This document shows, piece by piece, positions 12,801 to 18,374 of a stretch of 39,825 nt of DNA (position 1 is its first letter; each line of letters opens with the position of its first letter). Origin of the DNA: CAYJAQ01 sp964368275 (GTDB taxonomy: Bacteria; Bacillota_I; Bacilli_A; ML615J-28; CAG-313); assembly GCA_964368275.1 (NCBI GenBank), contig CAYJAQ010000005.1:1-39825 (forward strand), written 5' to 3'. Both the position numbers and the translations under genes were made by a program. A model generated the notes under the pieces. It saw only the letters and a program-made list of their open reading frames with translations. It was not told where the DNA came from and did no database searches.

Positions 12801-13797
12801 AATCAGTATGATAGATGATCTCTTCATCATAGTAAACATTAGTTAATGTACCTGATCCAACTTCTGAAGTATTACTGATAATAAACGGATAACGGTGACT
12901 CGCATCCGATAGAATAACTGATGTTGAGGTAATGTAGTTAACAGCAACATAACAGTTAGAAATTACTGGATTATCTGTAGGGACAACCTTGTAGTTAAAG
13001 CCAGCAAGAGGAGCCGTAATGGTGTATGAACCTTCACAAGTTATACCAGCATTATCACCTCTTAAGTCTTGAACAAATACGTGGTCAATTGTTCCCCGAT
13101 TTTCCCCAACAACTGTTGAAGTTGATGAGAAGAAATATTCACCAAAGATATCGACAGTTTGAATATTATTTGCGTCGACAAAACCAACATTACGGATTAT
13201 TCCCGTATTTTTGGAAAATAGAGCGAAATATTCTAGATAGTTTTCTTCATCTTCTAAGAAGTGATTAGCATAGTCAGTAGCATCATCGATCTTATAGAAG
13301 AATAAGTCTGAGATAATAAAACCTTGACCATCAAAGATACCACTAAAAGGTGCACTTCCCCAACCAATTGGCTTGATTAATTTGAATGTTCTTGATGCTT
13401 CAGTATAATCAATGTTTTGACCAAGTACGTAGTGATAAGTTAAGTAAGAATTTTTATATTCACTATTACAAAGCTCACCAAAATAGTAAAGGTCAAGACC
13501 ATTGTTAATCTTAATAACCGTTTGTGCATTAACAATACCGACAGGATTACGCGGTGTCATAGTATTACCACTAATCGTGTATAGTTCATCAATATCTAAA
13601 TATACTACGGTATCATCATCTTCTATTGTCACAATCTCCGATAGACTACTATTCCAAGAAGTCGCAGCGAGTTGTTTTTTGTTCAGTAATTCTTTGTTTG
13701 GAGCAATATTACCAACAAATAAACCAACTGATATAATTACTAAGATGATTGTTAACCCAATCATCGTAAAGTTTTTAACTATTCTTTTTGTTCTCAT
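3820..13797 (-). CDS. Giant secreted or surface protein, GLUG-like beta-helix plus helical and cadherin-like repeats
   Basis: A 3325-residue protein with one hydrophobic segment near residues 9-30 and no obvious AxA cleavage site, so it may be cleaved or stay anchored. From about residue 125 to 1350 it shows repeated GLUG-like turns (for example FSGIFDGQGF, YAGGIAGYSERG, AIGGILGYNNN) and xNxGxI turns, as expected for a right-handed beta-helix. Two helix-rich blocks follow (about 1525-1790 and 2000-2275) with a recurring L-[S/T]-x-x-[D/E]-[R/K] motif. The C-terminal third is Thr/Tyr/Asn-rich beta-sandwich sequence with cadherin-like-domain endings (DFVVQAEDTTVTQEYTVRI; ITVTAENGTTKLFTYYL). I see no LPXTG, S-layer or choline-binding anchor. 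The ATG at 13797 has GGAGG 6 bases upstream. It is the last gene of operon B. Adhesin, matrix scaffold or cell-cell contact roles are inferences. Confidence 0.88.
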   Translation of the reverse strand: MRTKRIVKNFTMIGLTIILVIISVGLFVGNIAPNKELLNKKQLAATSWNSSLSEIVTIEDDDTVVYLDIDELYTISGNTMTPRNPVGIVNAQTVIKINNGLDLYYFGELCNSEYKNSYLTYHYVLGQNIDYTEASRTFKLIKPIGWGSAPFSGIFDGQGFIISDLFFYKIDDATDYANHFLEDEENYLEYFALFSKNTGIIRNVGFVDANNIQTVDIFGEYFFSSTSTVVGENRGTIDHVFVQDLRGDNAGITCEGSYTITAPLAGFNYKVVPTDNPVISNCYVAVNYITSTSVILSDASHRYPFIISNTSEVGSGTLTNVYYDEEIIYHTDYMRYDGITPLQTTDFQNLTNFNVDNNWYTNATYTSETGSTNYNSYLHLVYPNLLGFDVRIHNNKNYFVINSAPKLIYFSNVLQYSPFRIANYLITDTCDMAMVSDGAFLLSNNIFQGTLDGSVQDNVDALSVVFADGNTSTNSAIINLNIYEGISYNGYHNYGLFGALGGTIQNLNIYNVNIIPQDLVGYGANSFSEITNFGILCGDLIGGTIDNVNVEGTININSGSTDNYMGTVYAGGIAGYSERGIIRNSTASGKIIGSLQSVTTNLTPSAIGGILGYNNNCNEISNCLSAVEIEAIRYRTTTNIHQYVGGVIGYALSNSSYELQNNGNIYVGVTLANKSYNEANAYYYGRIYMGGVIGLLQNATGTNGLYLNNADLYYYVNDNNYRTYISGVMNVISTVAMPYDVTSSETTPAAIQAAVDAVNVFSFSSVSSSGTLYIENQLSASKQTAKLELAPDSTITNGIDIRAAGLVYSYLTQLDFTGLYTLNFKYSANYRCTQAGGVYTVGTILDKAQYLALSIEERAKFVFVEDTKPTNGAQEIDVSMLDEYAPCVNSDNKVTKINSTMYVETNQLLASSQTFHFDTPTIETHIDVKRGYNYRNISYITNKTVLFYTLQLSGNLNGRNFSVDNLRNDGDINLLFSVASASTLINAYQNYYGDDKKIKLFGCLEEINLDCRATNVYNGGDITISSTATTQNDLMVVFSLYVAGICYKNVGNDDSVTDEGLMLSSGYVGSLHNSINNGDIRVTNEAGKSGYFYGQSRIGGITCFNCSTISSSYNLGDISNINYVYAPSATYGSYGGEFEVETGGFCFIMQNDPLNENGTLYTRANIIDSANNGTIISATTSTGGWINAGGFVVRNERCESGPTIENDTTLNVNPNEQRIEYCINYGDIYAYNPRTNQNDALTGDEPDCKAAGFVCLGVCTIVDVINYGKIMSNKVAGGMYGYVFFSRMIAGSTIETANGTKVYIANAINYGAIARFEFGDEVVNNLIAGTTDNITALPYNRTYPTGALIGMARSAGYNNATYRTSVVFNCLNIKNLVNFYDDANMVGRTAFFHGMNDTNSYTNFETNMNAGDYTAVTNAFRYMATTKNIDSSPYPFGNCDESTWQANGTTYGIKAYYKSTEVGDTTVADTYSKAYNGGIFNTNYTLRSAPALLDVNGNVVTDQTLADPNNTDNFIADYIQFVPYSKVNEYLIDKINLSANIYENAVSALLENAEALDKVVVAYLNDSNDTQINTIYNAVLSHSSFNSAKTSLHADYNALVSLLSELMANHPNDDAIYNVLINIINASGATPTSLFGSSDALYEVIVQALRNVPAANPIYATLFNTLINNPTYLANYIATQPAEEVSTNVAAYLNALSATDRDTLFTTLCENTYIVEALASATYDHNSLFNTLLANVDSAVITSLYNAASGVATPDANFLASAAAGLSNANLTTVLNYLLTNITTITNTTVNNDKNNFGLSSNGKTEVLSNRYNTTANITNIYTAATTTDATRAALYNNLKTNHPDVFNILMSGIEAEGYVYIPADAVTINTQYASEVEGQGQLIDSTRGSVVNDNYNSTGAEVYTGKYTNTSGATIANKTLATFTWCNTSALDRYRWNSNRMQPVTSTWYTPNFQKDVSSSVISYVYYTLNGTYYQSPTYGTYVRVPNTQGTPYSDLTVLSAISDSSKATIMTRMMTNYNTLSATDRAITDAVLADYYYSSATLTKAHFSSSVADLSAADKLSMVLYLIRTYPAAATYFTGVLDTYLDERSIITATAASNSTYYVTVMNQIASGLTATEKMAYITAITGNSDSAAAICYKEQLSTIADTDTEKKEVIMRAASNDLDYFEDMLSTFKANGLLENSDVLLYFNALIAPTGNRTYLDTLINSLTLTREDKIALIGAYASHDATLLRYVMNTYYGVNLDSNDYENLLNAVATKANLDQSQFTDYVGIYALASSYGIQNGMFIPDNINLINLDPYEIDGANEYNDPTWRGGTLEDPNAYLMTDTDKVNYKVFYMMKQLKKSISTVVFKIELVDDVTNPDLVVTNDIDTDYDIENSVIDFYIPSNADELKQDYLYINTSDGSYELAFRASFNTTPAIVINGTTETYSVGDIITQDFVVQAEDTTVTQEYTVRIHVTAPKSVDSLNSIVINGATQLVVGTNYSIIDRNALLTYAGASAPYVHAEAGKIAVSYNTYNIPGGTDMAGALKLYSYSNNNTYPTNFTNILDYCTPVSNELWHLDDATSNNGIVNMEEDARYYIGTGEYNGSWVIMNGNVVARQAIGELTYDVAFNDQLPGGIYMLEFIVNAETKYYTIFQKESSSAADVLFISYNSSSFDNVDRLNSNVNSPSTVEYGQTITASLLQEFDDYAIVSADSKYQITTTLGTMLDITISPRAQGYTVGNVSWTRTDGYITYAVPITVTAENGTTKLFTYYLKEATLTGDLTSTYEDGRTIFDSNTTTPNVFDYSFAKYSSPSYSVYYDMNNFYFEGDSQYLSIELTNAEAILNTLNEDYMEEIDRVAFDGMTLQAIDALSDAEKLTRRIAALKTLAFVTTVTEGDHVMIDFMATAPSATYQFAVTYQNSNEFTAGDNISWTYDFDAIYITKDKNLDSYLEAISFVSDTVVTALDTIASPTTVAVFTDPATPVAGYVDYNTLVANLNGERRIISLPSKIFYNEYDQDINKQDEIYIIGLVDRTAISEYSPTFTLPEDSYIYLTTTINNVVYRRVMYEYTNNTSGTPVTEAEVFLVNEAGTSIVTNDGTVIATGVDVSTFTYNGIVYTVSDYAGTSNTANIGLLFDFSNMKEVSGVAGINEEFNYANYRVYSEAFDPNNVNVLHYTDFKISVQDITNNVIINVFIELDDTMSAADQANFTNTVYNRYLFLLLSNFQATEENPTVYDQFNNMMGAFVYYDSATRVFTITKYRTNTSGRYEIDFDLPDGFTFSFEAFKKGAYVDNGVAGEDLDILNSITSQVIDLYIKIEKSAAVTIDWGQHFESKLTEYVPA
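6970..9240 (-). repeat. Helical repeat blocks inside the giant protein
   Basis: Two Ala/Leu/Asn-rich helical stretches of the giant (about 9240-8430 and 7820-6970) share a helix-start motif: ALSATDRDTLF, TLSATDRAIT, DLSAADKLSM, GLTATEKMAY, SLTLTREDKIAL. The first two are also nearly identical in DNA (around 8690-8720 and 7715-7740), which suggests internal duplication. A Tyr/Thr-rich non-helical segment separates the blocks. Confidence 0.6.
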
Positions 13798-13798
13798 A

Positions 13799-14509
13799 TT
13801 ATGCCTCCCATGGTAACTGGGAAATATTCCAAATTGCTTCATAACGATTAGCTTGCACTAATTCTAAAACAACCCCGATTGAAGCTAAACAAGTCTCTAC
13901 GTAGTTACGACTAACTGACGTATTATAACCAATAGCTCCATCAGTAAATGGAATTGTATTTAACCCTTTTTCAATGACTTTGGTGTAATAGGCATAACCA
14001 GTTGCTTGATCATACATCCAATCACTAGTTGGTAATTCGACGGTTGATGTCGCATTAGGAACTAGATTGTAAGGAAAATCACTTAAAGCGTAAACCGCTT
14101 CGACAACAGGATCTCTTTGAACAGTTATATAAGTTCTTGTTAAAGTCCATTCAGTGTTAATCTTCACTCTTAGATATGCACGAATGTCCGTATTTACTAA
14201 GACATCTAAATGCAAATCTTCGACAAAGTATTCACCGACTTGTTCAGCAGCAGTATACTTACTCTTCAAAACGCCATTCAAAGATAGAATACCTTTATTT
14301 TCATCAAACAATCCATCAACTGTATAGAGGTTTTGACCGTCAATAGTTGGAATTGCTTTTGCTTCAAAGTCACCAATATTGATATTAGAATTACGATTAG
14401 CTTCGGCCGATAGCCAGGCTAATGTGCCACTTGTTAGACATACCAGAAGAACAACAGCTGCTACAAATAAGCAAAGTAAAGCATTATGTTTTATTTTAAT
14501 CATTTGCAT
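13799..14509 (-). CDS. SipW-type signal protein, TasA/CalY-like
   Basis: A 236-residue protein with an N-terminal hydrophobic segment ending in SGTLAWLSAEANRNSNINIG. This matches the TasA/CalY N-terminus, in which a small-residue-AW[FL] motif at the cleavage region is followed by a polar stretch and a hydrophobic-Gly turn. The rest is predicted beta-rich with many Thr, Tyr and Val residues and no recognisable enzyme motif. The start at 14509 overlaps the preceding gene by 14 bases; GGAGG lies 11 bases upstream. Its stop is one base from the giant gene's ATG, so the two are probably translated together, and this protein may be a partner or anchor for the giant. The function is inferred from the signal type and from the sipW-like gene two genes upstream. 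Confidence 0.8.
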   Translation of the reverse strand: MQMIKIKHNALLCLFVAAVVLLVCLTSGTLAWLSAEANRNSNINIGDFEAKAIPTIDGQNLYTVDGLFDENKGILSLNGVLKSKYTAAEQVGEYFVEDLHLDVLVNTDIRAYLRVKINTEWTLTRTYITVQRDPVVEAVYALSDFPYNLVPNATSTVELPTSDWMYDQATGYAYYTKVIEKGLNTIPFTDGAIGYNTSVSRNYVETCLASIGVVLELVQANRYEAIWNISQLPWEA

Positions 14510-15257
14510 AATCTAATGTTCCTCCATAATCATCAATTGCTTGAACAGTTTTAATATTCATCGCAATCGTAAATGTTTGGGATAAATAGTTGGCTTGACT
14601 AGTGGCAGAAGTCGCGCCAAGATTGTAATAATCGCCCCAAACAACTAAGCGTAAATTAAGACTTCCTGTAGGACCTAATTTAGTTCCTGTATATAGATTC
14701 TGAAGGGTAGTGGTATTATATGTCGTAATAGCACTCCGGACAGCCGTATCCATTGCTGTAAACGGTGCACTTTCCGTACTAGCAAGTTGGCTAGTAAAGT
14801 CAGCTACTGTTGTCCATGTTTCACTATCAGCATACTTCCAACGTAACATACCATCGGTTGTTTCAACATTAATAGCTTTAGTCGGATCGCTATCAACTAT
14901 TACGAAGAAAACCAATCCTTCAACTTCAGGAATCTTAATATTTGGTCTAGTATTAATATTGTTGTTACACACAATATTTATTTTTATTTCTGATGACATG
15001 GCGTCTAATAGTTTAAATCTATCAAGCACTAAATCATCTTTACAATGAATATAAGCTAAGTCATCTAAGTCCGATGTTAAGGTACTGTTGATTGTAACAT
15101 TACCCGTAACGGTTGTTGTCATCTGTAAAGTATCAATTTGATACTCAATTATGGATTGTTGTTGATCAGTTAAGAAACTATACGTAGTACCTATTAACGA
15201 AGCAAAAGCCACTAGCATAGCTAATATTAAAATTGTTATTTTAAATTTTCTATTCAT
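14496..15257 (-). CDS. SipW-type signal protein, TasA/CalY-like
   Basis: A 253-residue secreted protein. The N-terminus is a hydrophobic helix followed by GTTYSFLTDQQQSIIEYQID, closely resembling the TasA/CalY consensus in which TYA/S-x-F/L-x-D is followed about ten residues later by a hydrophobic stretch. The mature region is beta-rich, contains two Cys (in AYIHCKDD and INIVCNNN) that could form a disulfide, and has no enzyme signature. The ATG at 15257 follows AGGTGG by 8 bases; the GTG at 15269 would lie inside that site. It sits directly after the SipW-type peptidase gene and overlaps the next gene. A fibre or matrix subunit role is inferred. Confidence 0.82.
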   Translation of the reverse strand: MNRKFKITILILAMLVAFASLIGTTYSFLTDQQQSIIEYQIDTLQMTTTVTGNVTINSTLTSDLDDLAYIHCKDDLVLDRFKLLDAMSSEIKINIVCNNNINTRPNIKIPEVEGLVFFVIVDSDPTKAINVETTDGMLRWKYADSETWTTVADFTSQLASTESAPFTAMDTAVRSAITTYNTTTLQNLYTGTKLGPTGSLNLRLVVWGDYYNLGATSATSQANYLSQTFTIAMNIKTVQAIDDYGGTLDYAND

Positions 15258-15279
15258 GGCTTTCACCACCTTTCTTAGG

Positions 15280-15300
15280 TTACTAGTTTTTATTACTAGT
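15280..15300 (-). repeat. Short ACTAGT inverted/direct repeat after the SipW-type gene
   Basis: TTACTAGT occurs at 15280-15287 and again at 15293-15300. ACTAGT is self-complementary, so the copies can pair into a small hairpin that starts in the SipW-type stop codon. No T-run follows, so it is not a convincing terminator; a processing or chance element is possible. Confidence 0.3.
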
Positions 15301-15829
15301 CTTCTTTATTTTCAACTTCCGCATTTTGCTTTGATGAATGTTTTAATTCCTTTACTAATTTTTCAATTACAAAAGCTAAGATGATAACAAGGATAAGGGC
15401 AATTATGAAATACTTATTTTGAAGAGTCAAAACAAGATAACCAATTACCGGAATAGATCCCATTGTTATACCTATAACTTGATCTGGTGTGATTGCTGAA
15501 TCAGCAACCGCTCCATCAATGATACCTTTAGTTGTAATTGTTCCTGCTGTTTTATCGATAGCGATAATACGATGCGTAACAATTACATTGTTTTTAGTGT
15601 GGTAAGTAATGTCATCATCAATGGCTAGAACATCAAGTGCAACGCTTGCATCAATATTTTTTACGTAAAGTAGCGAACCTTGATGAATATCGGGTTCCAT
15701 ACTTCCGGTTCTGACAGCATATGACTTAATACCACACATTAGTAATATTACTTTTGTAATGAGAAGGGCTAAAACAATCCCAACAGCCGCTCTAAGCACC
15801 CAAGTGCCAACTGTTGTTGTTTTTCTCAT
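15296..15829 (-). CDS. sipW: SipW-type (ER-type, Ser/His) signal peptidase I
   Basis: A 177-residue membrane protease with one N-terminal and one C-terminal membrane segment. The Ser box is RTGSMEPDIHQG with nucleophile Ser at about residue 43. The second box is VTHRII with His at about 86, replacing the Lys of ordinary bacterial signal peptidases; this is the mark of SipW and ER/archaeal enzymes. A TTKG box follows. SipW cleaves the special signal peptides of TasA-type matrix proteins, and this gene is embedded among such proteins, so they are its likely substrates. The ATG at 15829 lies 5 bases after the upstream stop and has no clear Shine-Dalgarno sequence, so its translation is probably coupled and modest relative to the substrates. 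The symbol is by family resemblance. Confidence 0.92.
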   Translation of the reverse strand: MRKTTTVGTWVLRAAVGIVLALLITKVILLMCGIKSYAVRTGSMEPDIHQGSLLYVKNIDASVALDVLAIDDDITYHTKNNVIVTHRIIAIDKTAGTITTKGIIDGAVADSAITPDQVIGITMGSIPVIGYLVLTLQNKYFIIALILVIILAFVIEKLVKELKHSSKQNAEVENKED

Positions 15830-15834
15830 GTTAA

Positions 15835-16434
15835 TTAAGCAGTTAAACCAGTTTCAAAACTGAATGATGCAAGATCAGCCCAAGTTACATAATCAGCTTG
15901 TTTTGCTTGAACAGTTATTGCAACTGTGTACACTTTACCAGAGAATGTATTTCCAACAATTGCCCCATTGAATGCCATTCCACTAAGTGGATCTGCTGTA
16001 AGAGCAACACCCTCTGTAGTATTAGTCGCAGCTGGAATTATAGTAGGTGCAGCTTCTGTACCGTAGTAAACATATTCACCATCAAGCACCCAGCCAGTTG
16101 CTAATGTTAATAAGATAACATCAGTAGCGGCATTGGTTCCACAAGCAACTGCTCCATTTACACCAACTTCACTTACACTATATTTAACTCTAATATTTGA
16201 TGCTACATTTGATTTGTTGGTAATTACAAATCCGGTTGCGTCAAATAAAGGTTGGCCAGGAACAACTACACCATCTGATGTTGCACCAAATGTTACATCA
16301 TATGTAACATCACCAATTGTATAAGTGTTTGTTGCTGCTTTTTGATCTGTTAACCATGCATAAGTTGTGCCTACGATTCCTGCAAGTAATACTACTGCTA
16401 ATAATACTAAAACGATTGTTAATTTTTTCTTCAT
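15835..16434 (-). CDS. TasA/CalY-like secreted fibre-type protein
   Basis: The 199-residue protein closest to the TasA/CalY (camelysin) pattern: a Leu/Val-rich signal helix, then GTTYAWLTDQKAATNTYTIG, with TYAWL, the Asp two residues later and the hydrophobic-Thr-Ile-Gly turn expected at the mature N-terminus. The mature part is Ala/Thr/Val-rich and beta-predicted, with a VVPGQPLFDATG segment like the PG-x-x-hydrophobic element of this family, and ends in a short Val/Ala/Phe-rich tail. AAAGGAG precedes the ATG by about 11 bases. It lies directly upstream of the SipW-type gene, as tasA and sipW are neighbours in Bacillus. It is the best candidate for the major fibre subunit, but this is inferred. 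Confidence 0.87.
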   Translation of the reverse strand: MKKKLTIVLVLLAVVLLAGIVGTTYAWLTDQKAATNTYTIGDVTYDVTFGATSDGVVVPGQPLFDATGFVITNKSNVASNIRVKYSVSEVGVNGAVACGTNAATDVILLTLATGWVLDGEYVYYGTEAAPTIIPAATNTTEGVALTADPLSGMAFNGAIVGNTFSGKVYTVAITVQAKQADYVTWADLASFSFETGLTA

Positions 16435-16481
16435 AATTCTTCTTCTCCTTTAATTCTTTTTTTATTTTATTTTTACTTGGA

Positions 16482-17132
16482 TTATCCTTCAATAAATCCA
16501 ATGTTTTCCCAAGCAACAAAATCATATTGTTTAGCTTGTAAGTAGATTGTGACTACTACATCTTTGGTAGCAAAGTCACTTCCTGTTGTGTCACCATTGA
16601 ACATCAATGATGTAAAGACATTAATTAATGCACCGGTTTCCGGATCAGGTACAACTATTTTGTTTTTACCTGCATCACCCTCACCCGTTAGATAGTACCA
16701 GTAACCAACACCATCAACTGCCCGATACTCCCAAAGAGGATTTTCACCGTTCTTTGACATTTCCCCAATTAATAAATCACTAGGAGAACCTGTAAATTCA
16801 ACTTTTCTTGTTTCGGTTCCATCTCGGTAACTCGCAAATATTTGAATTCGTAGTTCAGTGTCGATACTTGATAGATTCTTTAATTGGTATTCACGATTTG
16901 CACCGTTTTCTTGCGTCATTAATTCCTCGCCCGGAATGATGAGTTCATTTTCAGATGTTATTAAATAATCTGATAATGGATCTAGTTCATATTTAATCTC
17001 ACCAGCGATTAAGGTTATTGTGCCTGTTCTTTCAACAGTTACAAACCATGCATAAGTAGCGGTTACTAGTGATATTGCTGCTACCGCTAAAAGCAGCAGT
17101 AGTAATAATGGTTTCTTACTTCGCAAGTGCAT
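16482..17132 (-). CDS. TasA/CalY-like secreted protein
   Basis: A 216-residue protein with a basic start (RSKKP), a Leu/Ala-rich helix and the SipW-type junction TATYAWFVTVERTGTITLIAG. The mature part has IIPGEELM followed by predicted strands, the same order as in its downstream neighbour, which suggests they are paralogues. The ATG at 17132 follows AAAGGAGG with a short 4-base gap; the TTG upstream would overlap the site. It ends in an Ile-Glu-Gly tail 47 bases before the next gene, with no terminator between. Second gene of operon B; a minor or alternative fibre subunit is likely. Confidence 0.82.
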   Translation of the reverse strand: MHLRSKKPLLLLLLLAVAAISLVTATYAWFVTVERTGTITLIAGEIKYELDPLSDYLITSENELIIPGEELMTQENGANREYQLKNLSSIDTELRIQIFASYRDGTETRKVEFTGSPSDLLIGEMSKNGENPLWEYRAVDGVGYWYYLTGEGDAGKNKIVVPDPETGALINVFTSLMFNGDTTGSDFATKDVVVTIYLQAKQYDFVAWENIGFIEG

Positions 17133-17164
17133 CACTCCTCCTTTCAAGAAATTGTACTTATTTC

Positions 17165-18001
17165 TTATTGATTTTCTGATGTTTGATTAGAAACAATTAC
17201 AATGTTATCAACTAATAATTGTTGACCTACATAGACATTACTATTAGGAGCTGTGGTTCCAGCTAAGAATGTCGGTAAATTAGCTTCACTCTTAAATTCG
17301 ATTTGGAAATATATCACAAAGGCAGACTTTGTACCCGTATTAATATCTAGTGGTACATTATTAAGTAAACCATAATCAGTTTCATCTGTATCAGTTGCCT
17401 TTGTATCATTATAGCTCTTAGGGATGGCTGAGTTTCCCTCATATGTTCCTGTTTCATAGTAAGTACGTTTCTCCTCATCCGTCCAAGTTACCCAACCCCA
17501 CTCATTGATTTCAGCAGATGTTGGTAATGGATTTTCTTGATTAACTTCCGTCATTTCTAAGCTAGATTGGGAAGGAATCCAATAAGCATTTAGTATTTGA
17601 TACTCATATGCATATTGAATCTTATTCTCAGGATTTGCTGAATAATCAGTCGAAAGTGTTCCATCACCAGTGTCATAACCAGAATGAACATTGGAAAAGA
17701 AAACCGTTATTTCACCTGCAGCATCTGTGTCGTTAGAAACTGATAGAACAAAAGTTACCTTTTGGCCAGGAATTACTTCACGTGTTTGGAAAGCTTTACC
17801 CGGTTCATAGGTATTGTTAATTATTTGTCCAAACTCATAGCGAGAGTCAAATTGGCCTACTTGGGCAATGGCGCCACTAGTATCAGCCTGTTTTGTCATT
17901 GCTAACCATGCAAAACCGGTAGCAGCAAAAGCTAAGAGTGATGCAATTGATGCAATAAAAGTTGTGATTAATAATCGATTAGCGAATATCTTCTTAAACA
18001 T
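17165..18001 (-). CDS. TasA/CalY-like secreted protein, first gene of operon B
   Basis: A 278-residue protein whose signal helix ends in ATGFAWLAMTKQADTSG, the SipW-type junction, followed by a beta-rich acidic mature domain with VIPGQKVTFVLSVSND. This resembles the PGQ-x-V...hydrophobic-N strand element of TasA/CalY-like and related adhesive proteins. The ATG at 18001 lies 5 bases after GGAG and 28 bases after the riboswitch terminator. As first gene behind the c-di-GMP riboswitch it should follow c-di-GMP levels most directly. It shares its layout with the first gene of operon A (34821-35525), which also sits directly behind a c-di-GMP riboswitch. The exact role is unknown. Confidence 0.82.
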   Translation of the reverse strand: MFKKIFANRLLITTFIASIASLLAFAATGFAWLAMTKQADTSGAIAQVGQFDSRYEFGQIINNTYEPGKAFQTREVIPGQKVTFVLSVSNDTDAAGEITVFFSNVHSGYDTGDGTLSTDYSANPENKIQYAYEYQILNAYWIPSQSSLEMTEVNQENPLPTSAEINEWGWVTWTDEEKRTYYETGTYEGNSAIPKSYNDTKATDTDETDYGLLNNVPLDINTGTKSAFVIYFQIEFKSEANLPTFLAGTTAPNSNVYVGQQLLVDNIVIVSNQTSENQ

Positions 18002-18028
18002 TTGTGCTCCTTTCTGCTTTTTTAACAT

Positions 18029-18068
18029 AAAAAATAGCCAGCATCATTTATTACAAATGACAACTGGC
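18029..18068 (-). terminator. Expression-platform terminator of riboswitch 2
   Basis: GCCAG-TT-GTCATTT (18068-18055) pairs with AAATGAT-G-CTGGC (18050-18037) apart from one bulge and wobble pairs, followed by TATTTTTT (18036-18029). Its 5' arm overlaps the P1/P3 3' strands of the aptamer, so aptamer and terminator should be mutually exclusive. Confidence 0.85.
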
Positions 18069-18129
18069 TACCATTTTCAGGCCCTATAGCTTTGCGTCCC
18101 TGGATTTCTCTAGGTTTGCCATTAACATT
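18056..18129 (-). promoter_or_regulatory. Class I c-di-GMP (GEMM-I) riboswitch controlling operon B
   Basis: On the minus strand the aptamer has the GEMM-I core: GGCAAACC, a stem capped by a GAAA tetraloop, GGGACGCAAAGC, then GGGCC and a short loop to GGTAGCC. The core GACGCAAAGCTATAGGGCC is identical to that of riboswitch 1. A closing stem can form between AATG-T-TAAT (18129-18121) and AGTTG-T-CATT (18065-18056). The latter is also the terminator's 5' arm, so ligand-stabilised aptamer would block termination: a predicted ON switch. It lies between a strong promoter and the first gene of operon B. c-di-GMP binding is established for this class; the switching sense is inference. Confidence 0.92.
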
Positions 18130-18145
18130 CCATTTTTATATACTT

Positions 18146-18174
18146 ATTTTACCATAATGCTCATGTTTTGTCAA
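18146..18174 (-). promoter_or_regulatory. Sigma-A-type promoter of operon B
   Basis: A perfect TTGACA (18174-18169) and TAAAAT (18151-18146) are separated by 17 bases. Transcription would start near 18139, about 10 bases before the riboswitch's closing stem. Confidence 0.88.
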
Positions 18175-18330
18175 GCATTAATAATCTATAATAGGAATAA
18201 TTTGTTGGATTACAAGTATTATTATCCTTCAAAAGTTGAAAAAGATCTAAATATGGTACCTATATGTATAAAATATGATAATTTTTGTTTATTTTAAAGG
18301 TTTCTACTTCATCAACAAATTGATATAAAA
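18175..18330. other. Intergenic spacer with no recognised element
   Basis: The AT-rich stretch between the operon A terminator and the operon B promoter holds no open reading frame of note, no RNA gene and no clear operator repeat. Curvature or a binding site for a repressor or activator cannot be excluded. Confidence 0.4.
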
Positions 18331-18363
18331 AGCAAAAAACTCTAGGCTTTTAGACCTAGAGTT
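18331..18363 (-). terminator. Rho-independent terminator of operon A
   Basis: A 9-bp stem AACTCTAGG/CCTAGAGTT (18363-18355 with 18346-18338) with an 8-base loop runs into a T-run (18339-18334), 11 bases after the last stop of operon A. It separates operon A from operon B. Confidence 0.93.
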
Positions 18364-18374
18364 GACTATATTAT

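Noticed and set aside
16310..16525. A 71-codon minus-strand frame spanning a gene junction
   Set aside because: Its translation is Lys/Glu/Asn-rich noise overlapping two well-supported TasA/CalY-like genes in another phase.
18029..18129. Alternative riboswitch classes (class II c-di-GMP, cobalamin, SAM) for the leader
   Set aside because: The GNRA-capped stem and ACGCAAAGC core are specific to class I c-di-GMP aptamers; no pseudoknot or box typical of the other classes is seen.
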